A program made the position numbers and the translations under genes. Below, piece after piece: positions 9,324 through 18,445 of a DNA stretch of 64,000 nucleotides. Within the stretch, counting starts at the first letter, position 1. Each line of letters starts with the position of its first letter. The notes below the pieces were generated by a model. It did not search any database, had not been told where the DNA came from, and was given only the letters and a program-made list of their open reading frames with translations. This DNA comes from Marinobacter sediminum (lineage in GTDB: Bacteria > Pseudomonadota > Gammaproteobacteria > Pseudomonadales > Oleiphilaceae), in the NCBI RefSeq assembly GCF_016820575.1, contig NZ_JAEMQH010000002.1, forward strand, positions 803,305 through 867,304, in the 5' to 3' direction.

Positions 9324-11468
9324 CTAATTGGCGTTTTTCCTGGGCGGTACCGGCATGGTTTCGGTGAGCACTTGGGATTGCGGAGCTGGTTTGGTTTGCG
9401 CCTCGGCCAACGGAATCCGAACCGAGAAGCAAGAGCCGACGCCCGGTTCGCTGGTAACGTCGATACTGCCACCCAGCTTCTGCACATACTCCCGCGCCTG
9501 AAAAGCGCCTATGCCCATTCCAGTCAGCCCCTTGGTACTTTCGAATGGCTTAAACAGCTGACAGTTAATAAATTCTTCGGTCATTCCACATCCGGAGTCG
9601 TGAATAAACAGCACCACATTGCCTCGGGCTATTTTTAAGGACAGGGTGATTTCGCCTTCCGGTGGCGTGGCGTCCTTGGCGTTTTGGATGAGGTGGCCCA
9701 AAACGCTGCGCAGCTGTTCCTCATCGGCCAACACCACCGCCTGAGGCGTCTTGCCTTCCAGGCGGGGCCTGGGCGGAGTCAGACTGTAGTGCTCCAACAG
9801 GCTGACCACCAGGCTGGTCAGGTCCAGTGGCTCCTGTTCTCCCTCATCCTCAGGGGAGGGCCGGCGCATATGGCCGACCAGGTTCGACATCTTCCTGACC
9901 GCGTGGTCGGTAGTGTCGATCATATCGTCTATAAAGGCCGGGTTATGTCGATGCTTGGGGGCATTCTTGACCAGAAGAGACAATTGAGAAATGACGGTCT
10001 TGAGGTCGTGAATCATAAATGCCGAGGCTTTGCTGACGGCTTCGAACTGCATGGCCCGTGACAGCCGATGCTGGGCATCCGCCTGGGCGAGGAGGTTGCA
10101 GGTCTGCCGGGCGACGACTTTTACCAGGTCGAAGTTTTCCCAGTTCAGCTCGACCTGCGCGTAAGGTGCACCGACCATCGCAATACCGTAGAGCTCGTTG
10201 TCGAGGTAGAGCGGAATCACCAGCCAGGCGTCGGGTATGTTGGCGATCGCCTCGGGAATTTCGAGCAGATCATAGGCCACGGGATCGGCGCGGTATTCCT
10301 GCAGGTTCACGATCCAGTCCCGATGGTTAAACAGACGAACCAAATCGGAATTCGATTCGATGTCGGTGTATTTGCCAATCGGCGTGTTGACCGACGCTTT
10401 CAGGGTGAAGCTCCCCCGATCATCTTTTAACCAGATTGCCCCGGAGTTGCTTTCGACCAGGCCGGCGAGAATCCTCGTCACTCGCTCCGGTAGAGGGGGA
10501 TCATCGCTGAGATTGGCCAGTTCTCGGGTCATTTTTAGCCATTCTTCGCGGTAGTCGTATTTGTAGTCGAAAAAGTTCTTGCTGATTCGCACCATCAACT
10601 TGGCCCGAATCCGACGGGAGAGAACCAGGGTGGCCAGGAACGCCAGAGAAATGGTGAAGAACAGTACCTGCAGCGCGTCGCCCCAGTCGCCTCCGAGTAC
10701 CCGGACATAATAGCCACCTACCGCCAGGCAAAGCAGGTAGCCGCCAGCGAACACCAGGGTGCCGGCGTGAAAAACCGCGGATCGGGAAAGCTGAAAGTCG
10801 ACCGGTTGTTTGCGGGTGTTTATGACGTTGATCGCGAACAGAGGAACCAGTAAGGCATTCACAAACCCACGAGCATTCCAGAACGAATCGGATACCTGGC
10901 CAAATAACAGCGCATCGGCATACATGAAGAAGTCAAAAGCGAACAGGGTGGCAACGCCGATGCACAGGTATTTCATACTGGATCGGCCGAATCCTGGAGA
11001 GTTCCGCCAGATCTGTTCGACCAGGGACAGCCCAAGCAACGACAACGCAATCTGGCCCAGGAGTCTGGTCTTACCGCTCAGGATGGAGAGGCCAAACACG
11101 TACTCCAGCATCCCGAAGCCCACCAGAAGCACCAGCAGGACAACCGTCGAAACACCCAGTATTTTTTTAAGCTGGCCGGTCAGGCTGCCTTGGCGGAACG
11201 AGTTCCTGAGCATTGCGAACAGGAGAAGAATCCAGGCGCTGTATCTCAGGAGTTCCAGGAGATAGCGGATGAAGAAGCTCGGGAAGCCCCAGAAACTCTG
11301 AACGATCAGCGCCGTAGACCAGAGGGTGGTCACGATCGCCGCGAGAAACAGGGCCCGGTCGATGTCTCGCCGGGTGTAACGCGTCACCACAAGCACTGCT
11401 AGCATCCCGAAGGTCAGGGCGGCCGCTACGTGGCTTATCACACTGAAGTCGCTTAGCATCTCTCGCAT
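9324..11468 (-). CDS. prsK: XrtA/PEP-CTERM system sensor histidine kinase PrsK
   Basis: The 714-residue protein has roughly eight to nine transmembrane helices in residues 1-285, a GAF-like domain at about 325-460, and a kinase core. The phosphorylated histidine is H487 in FMIHDLKT, an atypical HD-L-K box characteristic of this family. The ATP-binding part shows an N box (N596 in HLIQNAKDA) and DSGCGM at 624-629. It should sense an envelope signal and phosphorylate PrsR. It is followed by prsR after 134 bases and preceded by an SDR-like gene 41 bases upstream, all on the minus strand. Confidence 0.92.
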   Translation of the reverse strand: MREMLSDFSVISHVAAALTFGMLAVLVVTRYTRRDIDRALFLAAIVTTLWSTALIVQSFWGFPSFFIRYLLELLRYSAWILLLFAMLRNSFRQGSLTGQLKKILGVSTVVLLVLLVGFGMLEYVFGLSILSGKTRLLGQIALSLLGLSLVEQIWRNSPGFGRSSMKYLCIGVATLFAFDFFMYADALLFGQVSDSFWNARGFVNALLVPLFAINVINTRKQPVDFQLSRSAVFHAGTLVFAGGYLLCLAVGGYYVRVLGGDWGDALQVLFFTISLAFLATLVLSRRIRAKLMVRISKNFFDYKYDYREEWLKMTRELANLSDDPPLPERVTRILAGLVESNSGAIWLKDDRGSFTLKASVNTPIGKYTDIESNSDLVRLFNHRDWIVNLQEYRADPVAYDLLEIPEAIANIPDAWLVIPLYLDNELYGIAMVGAPYAQVELNWENFDLVKVVARQTCNLLAQADAQHRLSRAMQFEAVSKASAFMIHDLKTVISQLSLLVKNAPKHRHNPAFIDDMIDTTDHAVRKMSNLVGHMRRPSPEDEGEQEPLDLTSLVVSLLEHYSLTPPRPRLEGKTPQAVVLADEEQLRSVLGHLIQNAKDATPPEGEITLSLKIARGNVVLFIHDSGCGMTEEFINCQLFKPFESTKGLTGMGIGAFQAREYVQKLGGSIDVTSEPGVGSCFSVRIPLAEAQTKPAPQSQVLTETMPVPPRKNAN

Positions 11469-11509
11469 CCTGCGTGAGTGTCCGCTGATCCCTGACGGTT
11501 GGGCCTGCG

Positions 11510-12457
11510 CTAAACCGGTTTCTTGTTTTCTTTGTAAAACCGGAAAATGTCCTTGAGCTGCCGCTTTGGCTTAAAACCAAACTCGTTCGCGAATGCCCTG
11601 CCGTCGATAACTACAGGATACTTGAAAAATGCCATCAGGTACGACGGAAAACTTCTCAGTTTCAGCGTGCGCAGAATCATGGCCGGAAGAATCGGTGGAA
11701 CCGAAGGGATTGGCAGGCTCTTACAGTGACAGAGTTTCAGCGCGTGTTGATAGGCAACCCAGTCCTGAGGGGCGACATTGAAGACGCCACGTGTCGGCTT
11801 TTTATAGGCCAGCACAATGGCGTCGGCCATGTCGTCGATGTGGATAAATTGCATCATCGGTGAAAAGCCTGCCAATACCGGAGCTCGCTGGCTTGCCAGA
11901 AGCGTGCTCATGGCGTTCCTGACGCCGGGGCCAACGATGTTGCAGGGCCTGAGAATCGAGATGTTCAGTTCCGGGTAGCGCCAGAGGTAGATATTGGCCA
12001 GATTTTCCAGCTCGACTGAATCGATCAGATCGGAGCTAAGCCCGGCGCTCTTGAGAGGAGCCGACTCGTCGATCAGGGCAGGGTTGTAGGCTACTGCGCC
12101 GTAGACGTGGTAAGTCGACAACACCACAACTCGCTTGATGCCGTATTTTAGGCTCAGGTCGAGCAGTTTCTGGGTTCCAAGGACGTTGGCGTTGTATCGG
12201 CGCATTCGGGTGAGCTGGCTCGACATGATCCGTCCGAGGTGGATGACGCCGTCGAACTCGTAGCGGCGAAAAAGGTCCTCGAAAACCCGCTTATTGAAAT
12301 CGATGCAGTAGCTAGGGATATCGTCGCCCAGGTAAACCTGCTCGCGGAAATCGACCGCAACCAGGTCGCAATGATTACGAAGCTGTTTTATGACCTGTTG
12401 CGCCAGGGCGCCGGCGGCACCAGTGACGAGAATGTGAGGTCTGCGATTCTGGGTCAT
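11510..12457 (-). CDS. Extended SDR / NAD-dependent epimerase-like protein
   Basis: The 315-residue protein has a clear Rossmann start (ILVTGAAGALA, residues 9-19), then IHLGRIM and STYHVYGA as in sugar-nucleotide epimerases. The YxxxK catalytic pair expected about 20-30 residues later is missing; that region reads LSSDLIDSVELENL. It may therefore bind a dinucleotide without normal catalysis, or use other residues. Its ATG overlaps the stop of the acyltransferase gene by one base (TAATG), pointing to translational coupling. The neighbours, an acyltransferase, a sugar-phosphate mutarotase and prsK, suggest a role in lipid or polysaccharide metabolism. Confidence 0.7.
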   Translation of the reverse strand: MTQNRRPHILVTGAAGALAQQVIKQLRNHCDLVAVDFREQVYLGDDIPSYCIDFNKRVFEDLFRRYEFDGVIHLGRIMSSQLTRMRRYNANVLGTQKLLDLSLKYGIKRVVVLSTYHVYGAVAYNPALIDESAPLKSAGLSSDLIDSVELENLANIYLWRYPELNISILRPCNIVGPGVRNAMSTLLASQRAPVLAGFSPMMQFIHIDDMADAIVLAYKKPTRGVFNVAPQDWVAYQHALKLCHCKSLPIPSVPPILPAMILRTLKLRSFPSYLMAFFKYPVVIDGRAFANEFGFKPKRQLKDIFRFYKENKKPV

Positions 12458-13272
12458 TAGAAAAGCCTTTTCCGTTCGCTCAAGCCTTTGTCAATCAGTC
12501 GGCTAATTTCTGCCTTTACTTTTTCAACGCGCTCCGTGACTTGCTCCTCAGGAATTTCGAGGTCGTCAAAGTACATTGGGTCGCCAAAATTGAGGTGAAC
12601 CTTGGCTGGCAGCACCACCGGCAGTGCCAGAGGGGCGTATGGAATCCCCAGGGCTTTGGCAAGCGGTTTAATGTTGGCAATCGCAGGGATGGTCTCCTCG
12701 CATCCGACCACGCCTACCGGGACAATCGGGGCGTTGTATTTCATGGCCAGATGCATGAACCCACTGCCAAACCGTTTGAGTTCGTAGCGATCTCGGTAGA
12801 GTTTCCCGGAGCCGCGAATACCCTCGGGGAAAACGATTACCGCTTCCTCGTTAGCCAGCATTTTGGCGCAGTTGACCGGGTCGCCGAGGACCGCGCCAAC
12901 CTCGTTGAGCAGGTTTCCGAGCCAGGGCACGGTGGGGAAGAAGCGCTCAATCATGGCGCGGGGCATGCGTGGGGAGTTTTTCCGGGACGCAAGTGCGTAG
13001 CCAATAAGTATGCCGTCGATGGGGAGCTGGCCGCTGTGGTTCGCGATGATCAGTACCGGACCCTTGGCGGGGATTTTCTCAACCCCATGGGCCTGAACCC
13101 GAAAGTATTTCTCGTAAATCTGCTTGGTCAATGCGAGGCCGTATTTTACCGCCTCATTGTTATAGCCCCACGGGTCGTACCCAAGCGATCCAATAGGCTT
13201 GCGAATACGATTCACTTGTTGTTCAAGCTCTGCAGGCACCAGCCTGGACTTAATAAACGACGCCAGACTCAT
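12457..13272 (-). CDS. PlsC-type phospholipid/glycerol acyltransferase
   Basis: The 271-residue protein matches the lysophosphatidate acyltransferase superfamily. Block I reads NHSGQLPIDG with H79 and D86, an HX6D arrangement rather than the usual HX4D. Block III is FPEGIRGSGKLY at 148-159, the phosphate-binding motif. It probably transfers an acyl group to a glycerolipid or related acceptor at the inner membrane, but it is not the housekeeping PlsC by sequence style. It overlaps the SDR-like gene downstream and follows the mutarotase gene by 37 bases. Confidence 0.78.
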   Translation of the reverse strand: MSLASFIKSRLVPAELEQQVNRIRKPIGSLGYDPWGYNNEAVKYGLALTKQIYEKYFRVQAHGVEKIPAKGPVLIIANHSGQLPIDGILIGYALASRKNSPRMPRAMIERFFPTVPWLGNLLNEVGAVLGDPVNCAKMLANEEAVIVFPEGIRGSGKLYRDRYELKRFGSGFMHLAMKYNAPIVPVGVVGCEETIPAIANIKPLAKALGIPYAPLALPVVLPAKVHLNFGDPMYFDDLEIPEEQVTERVEKVKAEISRLIDKGLSERKRLF

Positions 13273-13309
13273 GCTGACTCCCTGTTTGCTAGCGGATTAA
13301 ATACTGGGA

Positions 13310-14230
13310 TCAGGCGCGGCCGATCAGAACTCCCAGCGTATGGCTCTGGCCTTCATTAAGCACGCGGTAGTCGCCACTGGCATTGGCAGTTTCGACGCAG
13401 AGCATGTTTTTCCAGGCCTCGTCGCGAAAGTCGGAGAGTGTCGCGGCCTTGGCTGGGCCGGGGTTCCAGACCACCGTTGAATCGCTGCCCACTGAGGAGA
13501 GCTTGCGCTTGCCCGAAGGAGTCACAATGGTCATGGGCGCTCCGCTCTCATAAATCCGGTCGGTTTCGCCCTCGAAATAGACGGCCCCTTCCTGCCAGCA
13601 GTATTCCCAATCACGAAGCGTATCAATGTAATGACTATCGCCCAGCCCCAGCACCCGGCTGCGCCCGACGTCAGCCGTTGGAAAATAGCTGTGCAGGGCC
13701 TGGCTAAAGGCCAGCGGGTGGCTGCTCATGTTGGTGGTGGTCAGTGCCACTTGGCATCCCCGGATGGAAAAGCTGAAGGTGATGAGAGCAAGAGCGTGGC
13801 CACTCCAGAGGTCATGGAAGTCTTCATTGGCGTCCAGCGAGAGGCTGATTTCCACCTCGTGGGCGCTTTCTCGCACGTCTTCGAGCTTCCAGAGGGAGGT
13901 GCGGGCGAAACCATGGGCCTTGTCGGTGTGAATGCGCTTCCGGACCTCCGGGGCATTCCTGGCCGGGTCACCAAACCAGGGCCAGCACACCGGCACGCCG
14001 CCACGAATGGCGCGGCCCGGTTCCATGCGGGCAGTATCGCTGCACCACAGCCAGTCAGGTTCGTCCTTCGGGGCGAAATGGGTCAGATGCGCACCTTGTA
14101 GGAACAACGTGGCGCTGAAGAGTGGGTGATTTACGTCCAGCGCTTCCAGTTGTCCAATGGTGCGCCATCGGGTAAAGGACCATTGGCCCGGAGAAAGGGA
14201 AAGTGGCGGTCGGTTACTGCTCTCAGACAT
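13310..14230 (-). CDS. D-hexose-6-phosphate mutarotase (YeaD family)
   Basis: The 306-residue protein is an aldose-1-epimerase-fold enzyme that interconverts alpha and beta anomers of hexose 6-phosphates. Family features seen are GRAIRGGVPVCWPWFGD (72-88), the catalytic H106 in KAHGFAR, and E280 in LCVETANA. The length is normal. It is the first gene of the minus-strand series leading toward prsK and diverges from the 2-oxoglutarate oxygenase gene. The 116 bases between the two start codons should hold both promoters. Confidence 0.88.
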   Translation of the reverse strand: MSESSNRPPLSLSPGQWSFTRWRTIGQLEALDVNHPLFSATLFLQGAHLTHFAPKDEPDWLWCSDTARMEPGRAIRGGVPVCWPWFGDPARNAPEVRKRIHTDKAHGFARTSLWKLEDVRESAHEVEISLSLDANEDFHDLWSGHALALITFSFSIRGCQVALTTTNMSSHPLAFSQALHSYFPTADVGRSRVLGLGDSHYIDTLRDWEYCWQEGAVYFEGETDRIYESGAPMTIVTPSGKRKLSSVGSDSTVVWNPGPAKAATLSDFRDEAWKNMLCVETANASGDYRVLNEGQSHTLGVLIGRA

Positions 14231-14346
14231 GGCGTGTTTCAGAGACTCCTGAGTTAACGGTATTTGCCTATACAGAGAGTAAATTAAATCTCCCGCCCCG
14301 GCGAGAATTCCGCATAGAATATGGCCAAATGTTCAGGAAGCAGTCA

Positions 14347-15093
14347 ATGGAACACTCGGTTGTTATTGCCCTTAAAGACCAACACTTTGAACCTGCCGGT
14401 TCCATTGTTGAGGCGATTGCCAGCGGCGGCGAACTTGCCGGGCTGACTCCTGGCAATGTCGATCCGGTATCCGGTCATTGGCTTGACGAGTTGGCCGACG
14501 GTTTAAGTGAGCACGGCTGGATGACGCTCGATGTTGCCGGTGTGCTCGGCCGCCCGCTGTTGGCCAGCCTGGTCTCGGAAGTCGGGTTGCTGGACAAGTC
14601 CGACGCCATGAAAAAAGCAGGTATCGGCCGTGGCACCGACCTGACCCGGGATCGCTCTGTTCGCCGGGATCGGATTGTCTGGTTGCAGGGCATCACCGCG
14701 CCTCAAGCTGCGTTGTTCAATTTCTTCGAGACCATTCAGGCCGGGCTCAATCAGCGTCTGTTCCTTGGACTGAAGCGCTTTGAAGCCCACTACGCTACTT
14801 ATCAGGCAGGTGACTTTTACAAAAAGCACCTGGACAGCTTTCAGGGGCGAGCATCACGAGTTATCAGTCTGGTGCTGTACCTTAACGAAAGCTGGCGGCC
14901 AGAGGAGGGCGGTGAATTGCAGGTGTTCAACCGGGAAAACGATAACGAGGTCTGTGCCCAGGTTGTGCCCGAGGCGGGTCGGATTGCGGTATTCCTGAGC
15001 GAAGAAATTCCCCACGAGGTGTTGCCCGCACATCGCACCCGGCACAGCATTGCCTGCTGGTTCCGGCAGGATGAAGTGCCACTGCCGCTCTAG
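14347..15093 (+). CDS. 2OG-Fe(II) oxygenase (prolyl 4-hydroxylase-like)
   Basis: The 248-residue protein has a P4Hc-type double-stranded beta helix in its C-terminal half. The iron ligands are H161 and D163 (KKHLDSF) and H223 (IPHEV). R232 follows at the position that holds 2-oxoglutarate. The segment RVISLVLYLN between them is typical. Similar bacterial proteins hydroxylate a protein side chain, but the target here is not known. The ATG at 14347 is chosen because AGGAAG lies 7-12 bases upstream; longer frames would run antisense into the mutarotase gene. Confidence 0.85.
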   Translation: MEHSVVIALKDQHFEPAGSIVEAIASGGELAGLTPGNVDPVSGHWLDELADGLSEHGWMTLDVAGVLGRPLLASLVSEVGLLDKSDAMKKAGIGRGTDLTRDRSVRRDRIVWLQGITAPQAALFNFFETIQAGLNQRLFLGLKRFEAHYATYQAGDFYKKHLDSFQGRASRVISLVLYLNESWRPEEGGELQVFNRENDNEVCAQVVPEAGRIAVFLSEEIPHEVLPAHRTRHSIACWFRQDEVPLPL

Positions 15094-15129
15094 GAAAAAA
15101 GCTTTCACTCCAGGCTAGCCGAATTGGCG

Positions 15130-15158
15130 TTGTAGTCGGCAAACCCATTTGATACTAT
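15130..15158 (+). promoter_or_regulatory. Sigma-70 promoter of ffs
   Basis: A -35 box TTGTAG (15130-15135) and a -10 box TACTAT (15153-15158) are separated by exactly 17 bases. Transcription would begin near 15165, about 33 bases before the mature 4.5S RNA. The leader can fold into a hairpin (CGCTT pairing with AAGCG, near 15164-15190), consistent with a precursor that is trimmed at its 5' end. Confidence 0.7.
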
Positions 15159-15197
15159 GCGCGCCGCTTTGAGGGAATTATCCCGAAGCGACGTTAT

Positions 15198-15310
15198 GGT
15201 GGCCCCATTGGTGCCTCCGCAACATGAAACCGTGAACTCGGTCAGGCCCGGAAGGGAGCAGCCGCAGCGGTGGAATTGTGTGCCGGAGTGTCGCTGGTGG
15301 GGTCACCCCC
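15198..15310 (+). ncRNA. ffs: Signal recognition particle 4.5S RNA
   Basis: The conserved Ffh-binding core GTCAGGCCCGGAAGGGAGCA begins at 15241, and the opposite strand of the hairpin (GCAGCGGTGG through GTGTGCCGGAG) follows. The outer stem is closed by GGTGGCCCCA at 15198-15207 pairing with TGGGGTCACC at 15298-15307. The length of about 110 bases matches the small bacterial SRP RNA without an Alu domain. It lies just upstream of dnaX. The exact 3' end is approximate. Confidence 0.93.
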
Positions 15311-15468
15311 AGATTTCTCCCTCTCCCGTTATATTCAATCCCCGAATTAGTCTTGCTCTCCGCACGCTGAAAGGCGTTGTTGCGGTGTTTTCTGTGGTTG
15401 ATCTGTGCTTCTTCTCAAGTTGGGTCCATGCTAAGGTTAAGCCCGTTTTTAACAGCAGTTGGCGGAAC

Positions 15469-17457
15469 ATGAGCTACCAGGTACTTGCCCGAAAATGGCG
15501 CCCACGCACCTTTGAAGACATGGTGGGCCAGGAACACGTGCTGCAGGCGTTAATCCACGCGCTGGAGAGCCAGCGTCTGCACCATGCCTATCTGTTCACC
15601 GGAACCCGTGGTGTCGGTAAAACCACCATCGGCCGGCTGCTGGCCCGGTGCCTGAATTGTGAAACAGGAATTACGCCCCGGCCCTGTGGTGAATGTTCAA
15701 GCTGCACCGAGATCCAGGAAGGTCGATTTGTCGACCTGATCGAAATTGACGCCGCCTCCCGGACTGGTGTCGATGATATGCGTGAGCTGACCGACAACGT
15801 GCAATACGCGCCCACTCGTGGCCGCTACAAGGTGTACCTCATTGACGAGGTTCACATGCTCACCAACCAGTCGTTCAACGCGTTCCTGAAAACGCTGGAG
15901 GAGCCCCCCGAACACGTCAAGTTCCTGCTGGCCACCACCGATCCGCAAAAACTGCCGGTAACGGTGTTGTCCCGTTGCTTGCAGTTTAATCTCAAGCGAA
16001 TGACCCCCGAGCACATTGCCGGCCACCTGAAATACGTACTGGGCCAGGAACAGATTCCGTTTGAAGATCCTGCGCTGTGGCTGCTTGCGCGTGCAGCAGA
16101 TGGCAGTATGCGCGATGCGCTGAGTCTTACCGATCAGGCGATTGCCTTTGGGAACCAGAAGCTTGCTGCCAGCGATGTCAGTAATATGCTGGGAACCATC
16201 GACCAGCGTGACATAGAGCGACTGGTCAGTGCCCTGGTTGAGCGAGATGGCCCCGGCCTGCTGTCAGAAATAAACCGAATTTCTGACTTTGCGCCGGACT
16301 ACGGCAATATTCTTGCCGACCTCCTGTCGCTGTTCCACCGGGTGACCATGGAGCAGGTAGTCCCTGGCAGCGCTGACAACGCGTTGGGGGATGCCGCTGA
16401 GGTTCAAGCCCTTGCCCGTCAGTTAAGCGCGGAGGACGCCCAGCTTTTCTACCAGGCTGCGTTGATGGGCCGGAAGGATTTGACGATTACACCGGACGCC
16501 AGAATGGGCTTTGAAATGACCCTGCTCAGAATGCTGGCATTTCGTCCCGGTGCTGATCGTCGTGAGCCGCCGGCAGTCAGTTCGTCCACCCCGACTGGTT
16601 CCAAAGAGCCCCACGACGAACCCGACCCCGCACGATCATCCAGTGCCGGAGCCGGGCAGCAGAGCGCTGCGCAGAAGTCAGAACCAGAGATCAGTGCTGC
16701 TGATCAAGCCGCTCCTGAGCCCGTTACCGAGTCGTTGGCTGCACCTGAGACATCTCCTCAGCCTGAGCAGCCAGAAAACCACCAAGATGCTGCTGAGCCA
16801 GGGCCGCAGTCAGAGACCGGCTCGGAGTATCTGGCAGAGACCGCGCCTGAACCCGAGTCGTCGGATGATGCCTGGTTGGCCAGCCTTGACGCTCAGGCGC
16901 CCGATATCGACTCCCCTGATCAGGATCTTCGGTATGACCAACCCCCGGCCACAAGCCCAGAGACAGCGTCGGAGCCGGAGCAACAAACACAGCCGCTTGA
17001 AGTTCCCGTGGCAGAGCCTGCTGCACCAGGCCCAGAACCGGTTACGGCACCTGAGCTGGGCACTGATGGTGAGCTTGTCTGGGAGCGGGATTTTCGCTCA
17101 CTGGAAATAGTCGGTATGCCTGGGAATCTTGCCAGTCACGGCGCCTTGGCCTGGGACGGTAACACGGCGGTATTGACCATTGACGATGGCCACGCGCGTC
17201 TGCTCAACGCCCGGCATGAAGAAAAAATCCTGGCTGGGTTGAGAAGTCGGTTTGGCGATGCCACTGAATTAAAGATTGAACCGGGCAATCCCGGGCCGCA
17301 TACGCCAGCCGCCTACGAAGAGCGCCAGCGTAAGGCGCGTCAGCAAGCGGCCGAAGAGGCGATCCGTAAGGATCCGGCGGTAAAGTCCATCGTTGAACGA
17401 TTTGAGGCGCGGGTAGTCGAAGACAGTATCCGGCCAATTGAGACAAGCAGGAGATAG
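15469..17457 (+). CDS. dnaX: DNA polymerase III subunits tau/gamma
   Basis: The 662-residue clamp-loader ATPase has Walker A GTRGVGKT at 45-52, zinc ligands C64, C73, C76 and C79, and LIDEVHML as Walker B. Domain III is followed by a long acidic, Pro/Gln-rich linker (about 360-540). The C-terminal tau region binds the polymerase and DnaB. The start is [10 protein letters not shown] at 15469; the frame is open upstream to 15157, but that part runs through the ffs gene. No A-rich slippery heptamer with a downstream hairpin was seen near residue 430, so a frameshifted gamma form is not evident. ybaB and recR follow. Confidence 0.95.
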   Translation: MSYQVLARKWRPRTFEDMVGQEHVLQALIHALESQRLHHAYLFTGTRGVGKTTIGRLLARCLNCETGITPRPCGECSSCTEIQEGRFVDLIEIDAASRTGVDDMRELTDNVQYAPTRGRYKVYLIDEVHMLTNQSFNAFLKTLEEPPEHVKFLLATTDPQKLPVTVLSRCLQFNLKRMTPEHIAGHLKYVLGQEQIPFEDPALWLLARAADGSMRDALSLTDQAIAFGNQKLAASDVSNMLGTIDQRDIERLVSALVERDGPGLLSEINRISDFAPDYGNILADLLSLFHRVTMEQVVPGSADNALGDAAEVQALARQLSAEDAQLFYQAALMGRKDLTITPDARMGFEMTLLRMLAFRPGADRREPPAVSSSTPTGSKEPHDEPDPARSSSAGAGQQSAAQKSEPEISAADQAAPEPVTESLAAPETSPQPEQPENHQDAAEPGPQSETGSEYLAETAPEPESSDDAWLASLDAQAPDIDSPDQDLRYDQPPATSPETASEPEQQTQPLEVPVAEPAAPGPEPVTAPELGTDGELVWERDFRSLEIVGMPGNLASHGALAWDGNTAVLTIDDGHARLLNARHEEKILAGLRSRFGDATELKIEPGNPGPHTPAAYEERQRKARQQAAEEAIRKDPAVKSIVERFEARVVEDSIRPIETSRR

Positions 17458-17461
17458 CGAC

Positions 17462-17785
17462 ATGATGAACAATATGGGCGACATGATGAAAAAAGCCCAG
17501 AAGATGCAGGAAGAAATGCAGAAGGCCCAGGAAGAAATCGCCAAGGCGGAAGTAACCGGCGAATCTGGCGCAGGTCTGGTTAAAGTCACCATGAATGGTC
17601 GTCACGACGTTCGTCAGGTGCAGATTGATCCTTCGCTGATGTCAGAAGAAAAGGAAATTCTTGAAGACCTGCTGGCAGCCGCCGTGAACGATGCGGTGCG
17701 TCGGGTTGAAGCGAATCAGAAAGAAAAAATGTCCGGGATGATGTCGGGCATGGGCATGCCTCCGGGCTTCAAGATGCCGTTCTGA
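17462..17785 (+). CDS. YbaB/EbfC family nucleoid-associated protein
   Basis: The 107-residue protein has an N-terminal Met-rich helix ([20 protein letters not shown]), the central [16 protein letters not shown] strand region, and a Met/Gly/Pro tail, all typical of YbaB/EbfC. The family binds DNA as a dimer and sits between dnaX and recR in many bacteria. The ATG at 17462 is preferred because AGGAGA ends seven bases before it; an earlier ATG at 17438 overlaps dnaX. The gap to dnaX is 4 bases. Confidence 0.93.
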   Translation: MMNNMGDMMKKAQKMQEEMQKAQEEIAKAEVTGESGAGLVKVTMNGRHDVRQVQIDPSLMSEEKEILEDLLAAAVNDAVRRVEANQKEKMSGMMSGMGMPPGFKMPF

Positions 17786-17823
17786 GATCGGATCGACCCC
17801 TGAACTCAATTTGAGGACGTTTC

Positions 17824-18426
17824 ATGGCATTCAGCCCACTGGTTGACGAGCTGGTCGAATCGCTCCGGTGTTTGCCCGGTGTAGGTCAGAAAACCGCCCA
17901 GCGCATGGCCTTTCACCTGTTGGAGCGGGGACGCTCCGGTGGCAGCCGTTTATCTGATGCTCTGAGCAACGCCATGACCGGCGTTCGCCGGTGCAACAGC
18001 TGTCAGAATTTTGCAGACACCGAAGTCTGCGGGATCTGTGACAACGGCGCCCGCCGCACCGGTACTCTGTGTGTCGTTGAAAGCCCCTCGGACCTGCTGG
18101 CGATCGAGCAAGCTGGCGACTACCGCGGCGGTTACTTCGTGCTAATGGGGCACCTGTCACCCATTGACGGCGTTGGCCCTGAAGAAATCGGTATTGAACG
18201 CTTGCTGGAGCGGGTCAACCAGGAAGGGGTTAGCGAGCTTATTCTCGCGACCAATCCGACCGTGGAAGGTGAGGCAACAGCACACTACATTGCCGATCGC
18301 CTGGATGGCCGCGATATCCTGATCACCCGTTTGGCCCACGGTATACCGGTGGGTGGCGAACTGGGTTACGTCGACGGTTTCACGCTGACTCATGCCTTCC
18401 GCGGCCGCAAGCCGCTCTCCGAATAA
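17824..18426 (+). CDS. recR: Recombination mediator protein RecR
   Basis: The 200-residue protein is full length. A helix-hairpin-helix ([19 protein letters not shown]) is followed by a zinc finger with C57, C60, C69 and C72, then a Toprim domain ([14 protein letters not shown], about 80-175). RecR acts with RecF and RecO to load RecA onto gapped DNA. It follows ybaB by 38 bases with GAGGA before the ATG and precedes rnd by 19 bases. Confidence 0.96.
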   Translation: MAFSPLVDELVESLRCLPGVGQKTAQRMAFHLLERGRSGGSRLSDALSNAMTGVRRCNSCQNFADTEVCGICDNGARRTGTLCVVESPSDLLAIEQAGDYRGGYFVLMGHLSPIDGVGPEEIGIERLLERVNQEGVSELILATNPTVEGEATAHYIADRLDGRDILITRLAHGIPVGGELGYVDGFTLTHAFRGRKPLSE

Positions 18427-18445
18427 ATCATCACCAGGTTACCTT

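Noticed and set aside
15157..15468. Upstream extension of the dnaX reading frame by 104 codons
   Set aside because: It crosses the 4.5S RNA gene and its promoter; DnaX proteins start [10 protein letters not shown] at 15469.
16560..17050. Repeat-rich stretch inside dnaX as a possible tandem repeat
   Set aside because: It encodes the low-complexity Pro/Glu/Gln linker of tau; no regular repeat unit.
15469..17457. Programmed frameshift for a gamma form of DnaX
   Set aside because: No A-rich slippery heptamer in the right frame at the usual place; the only A-run is close to the C-terminus.
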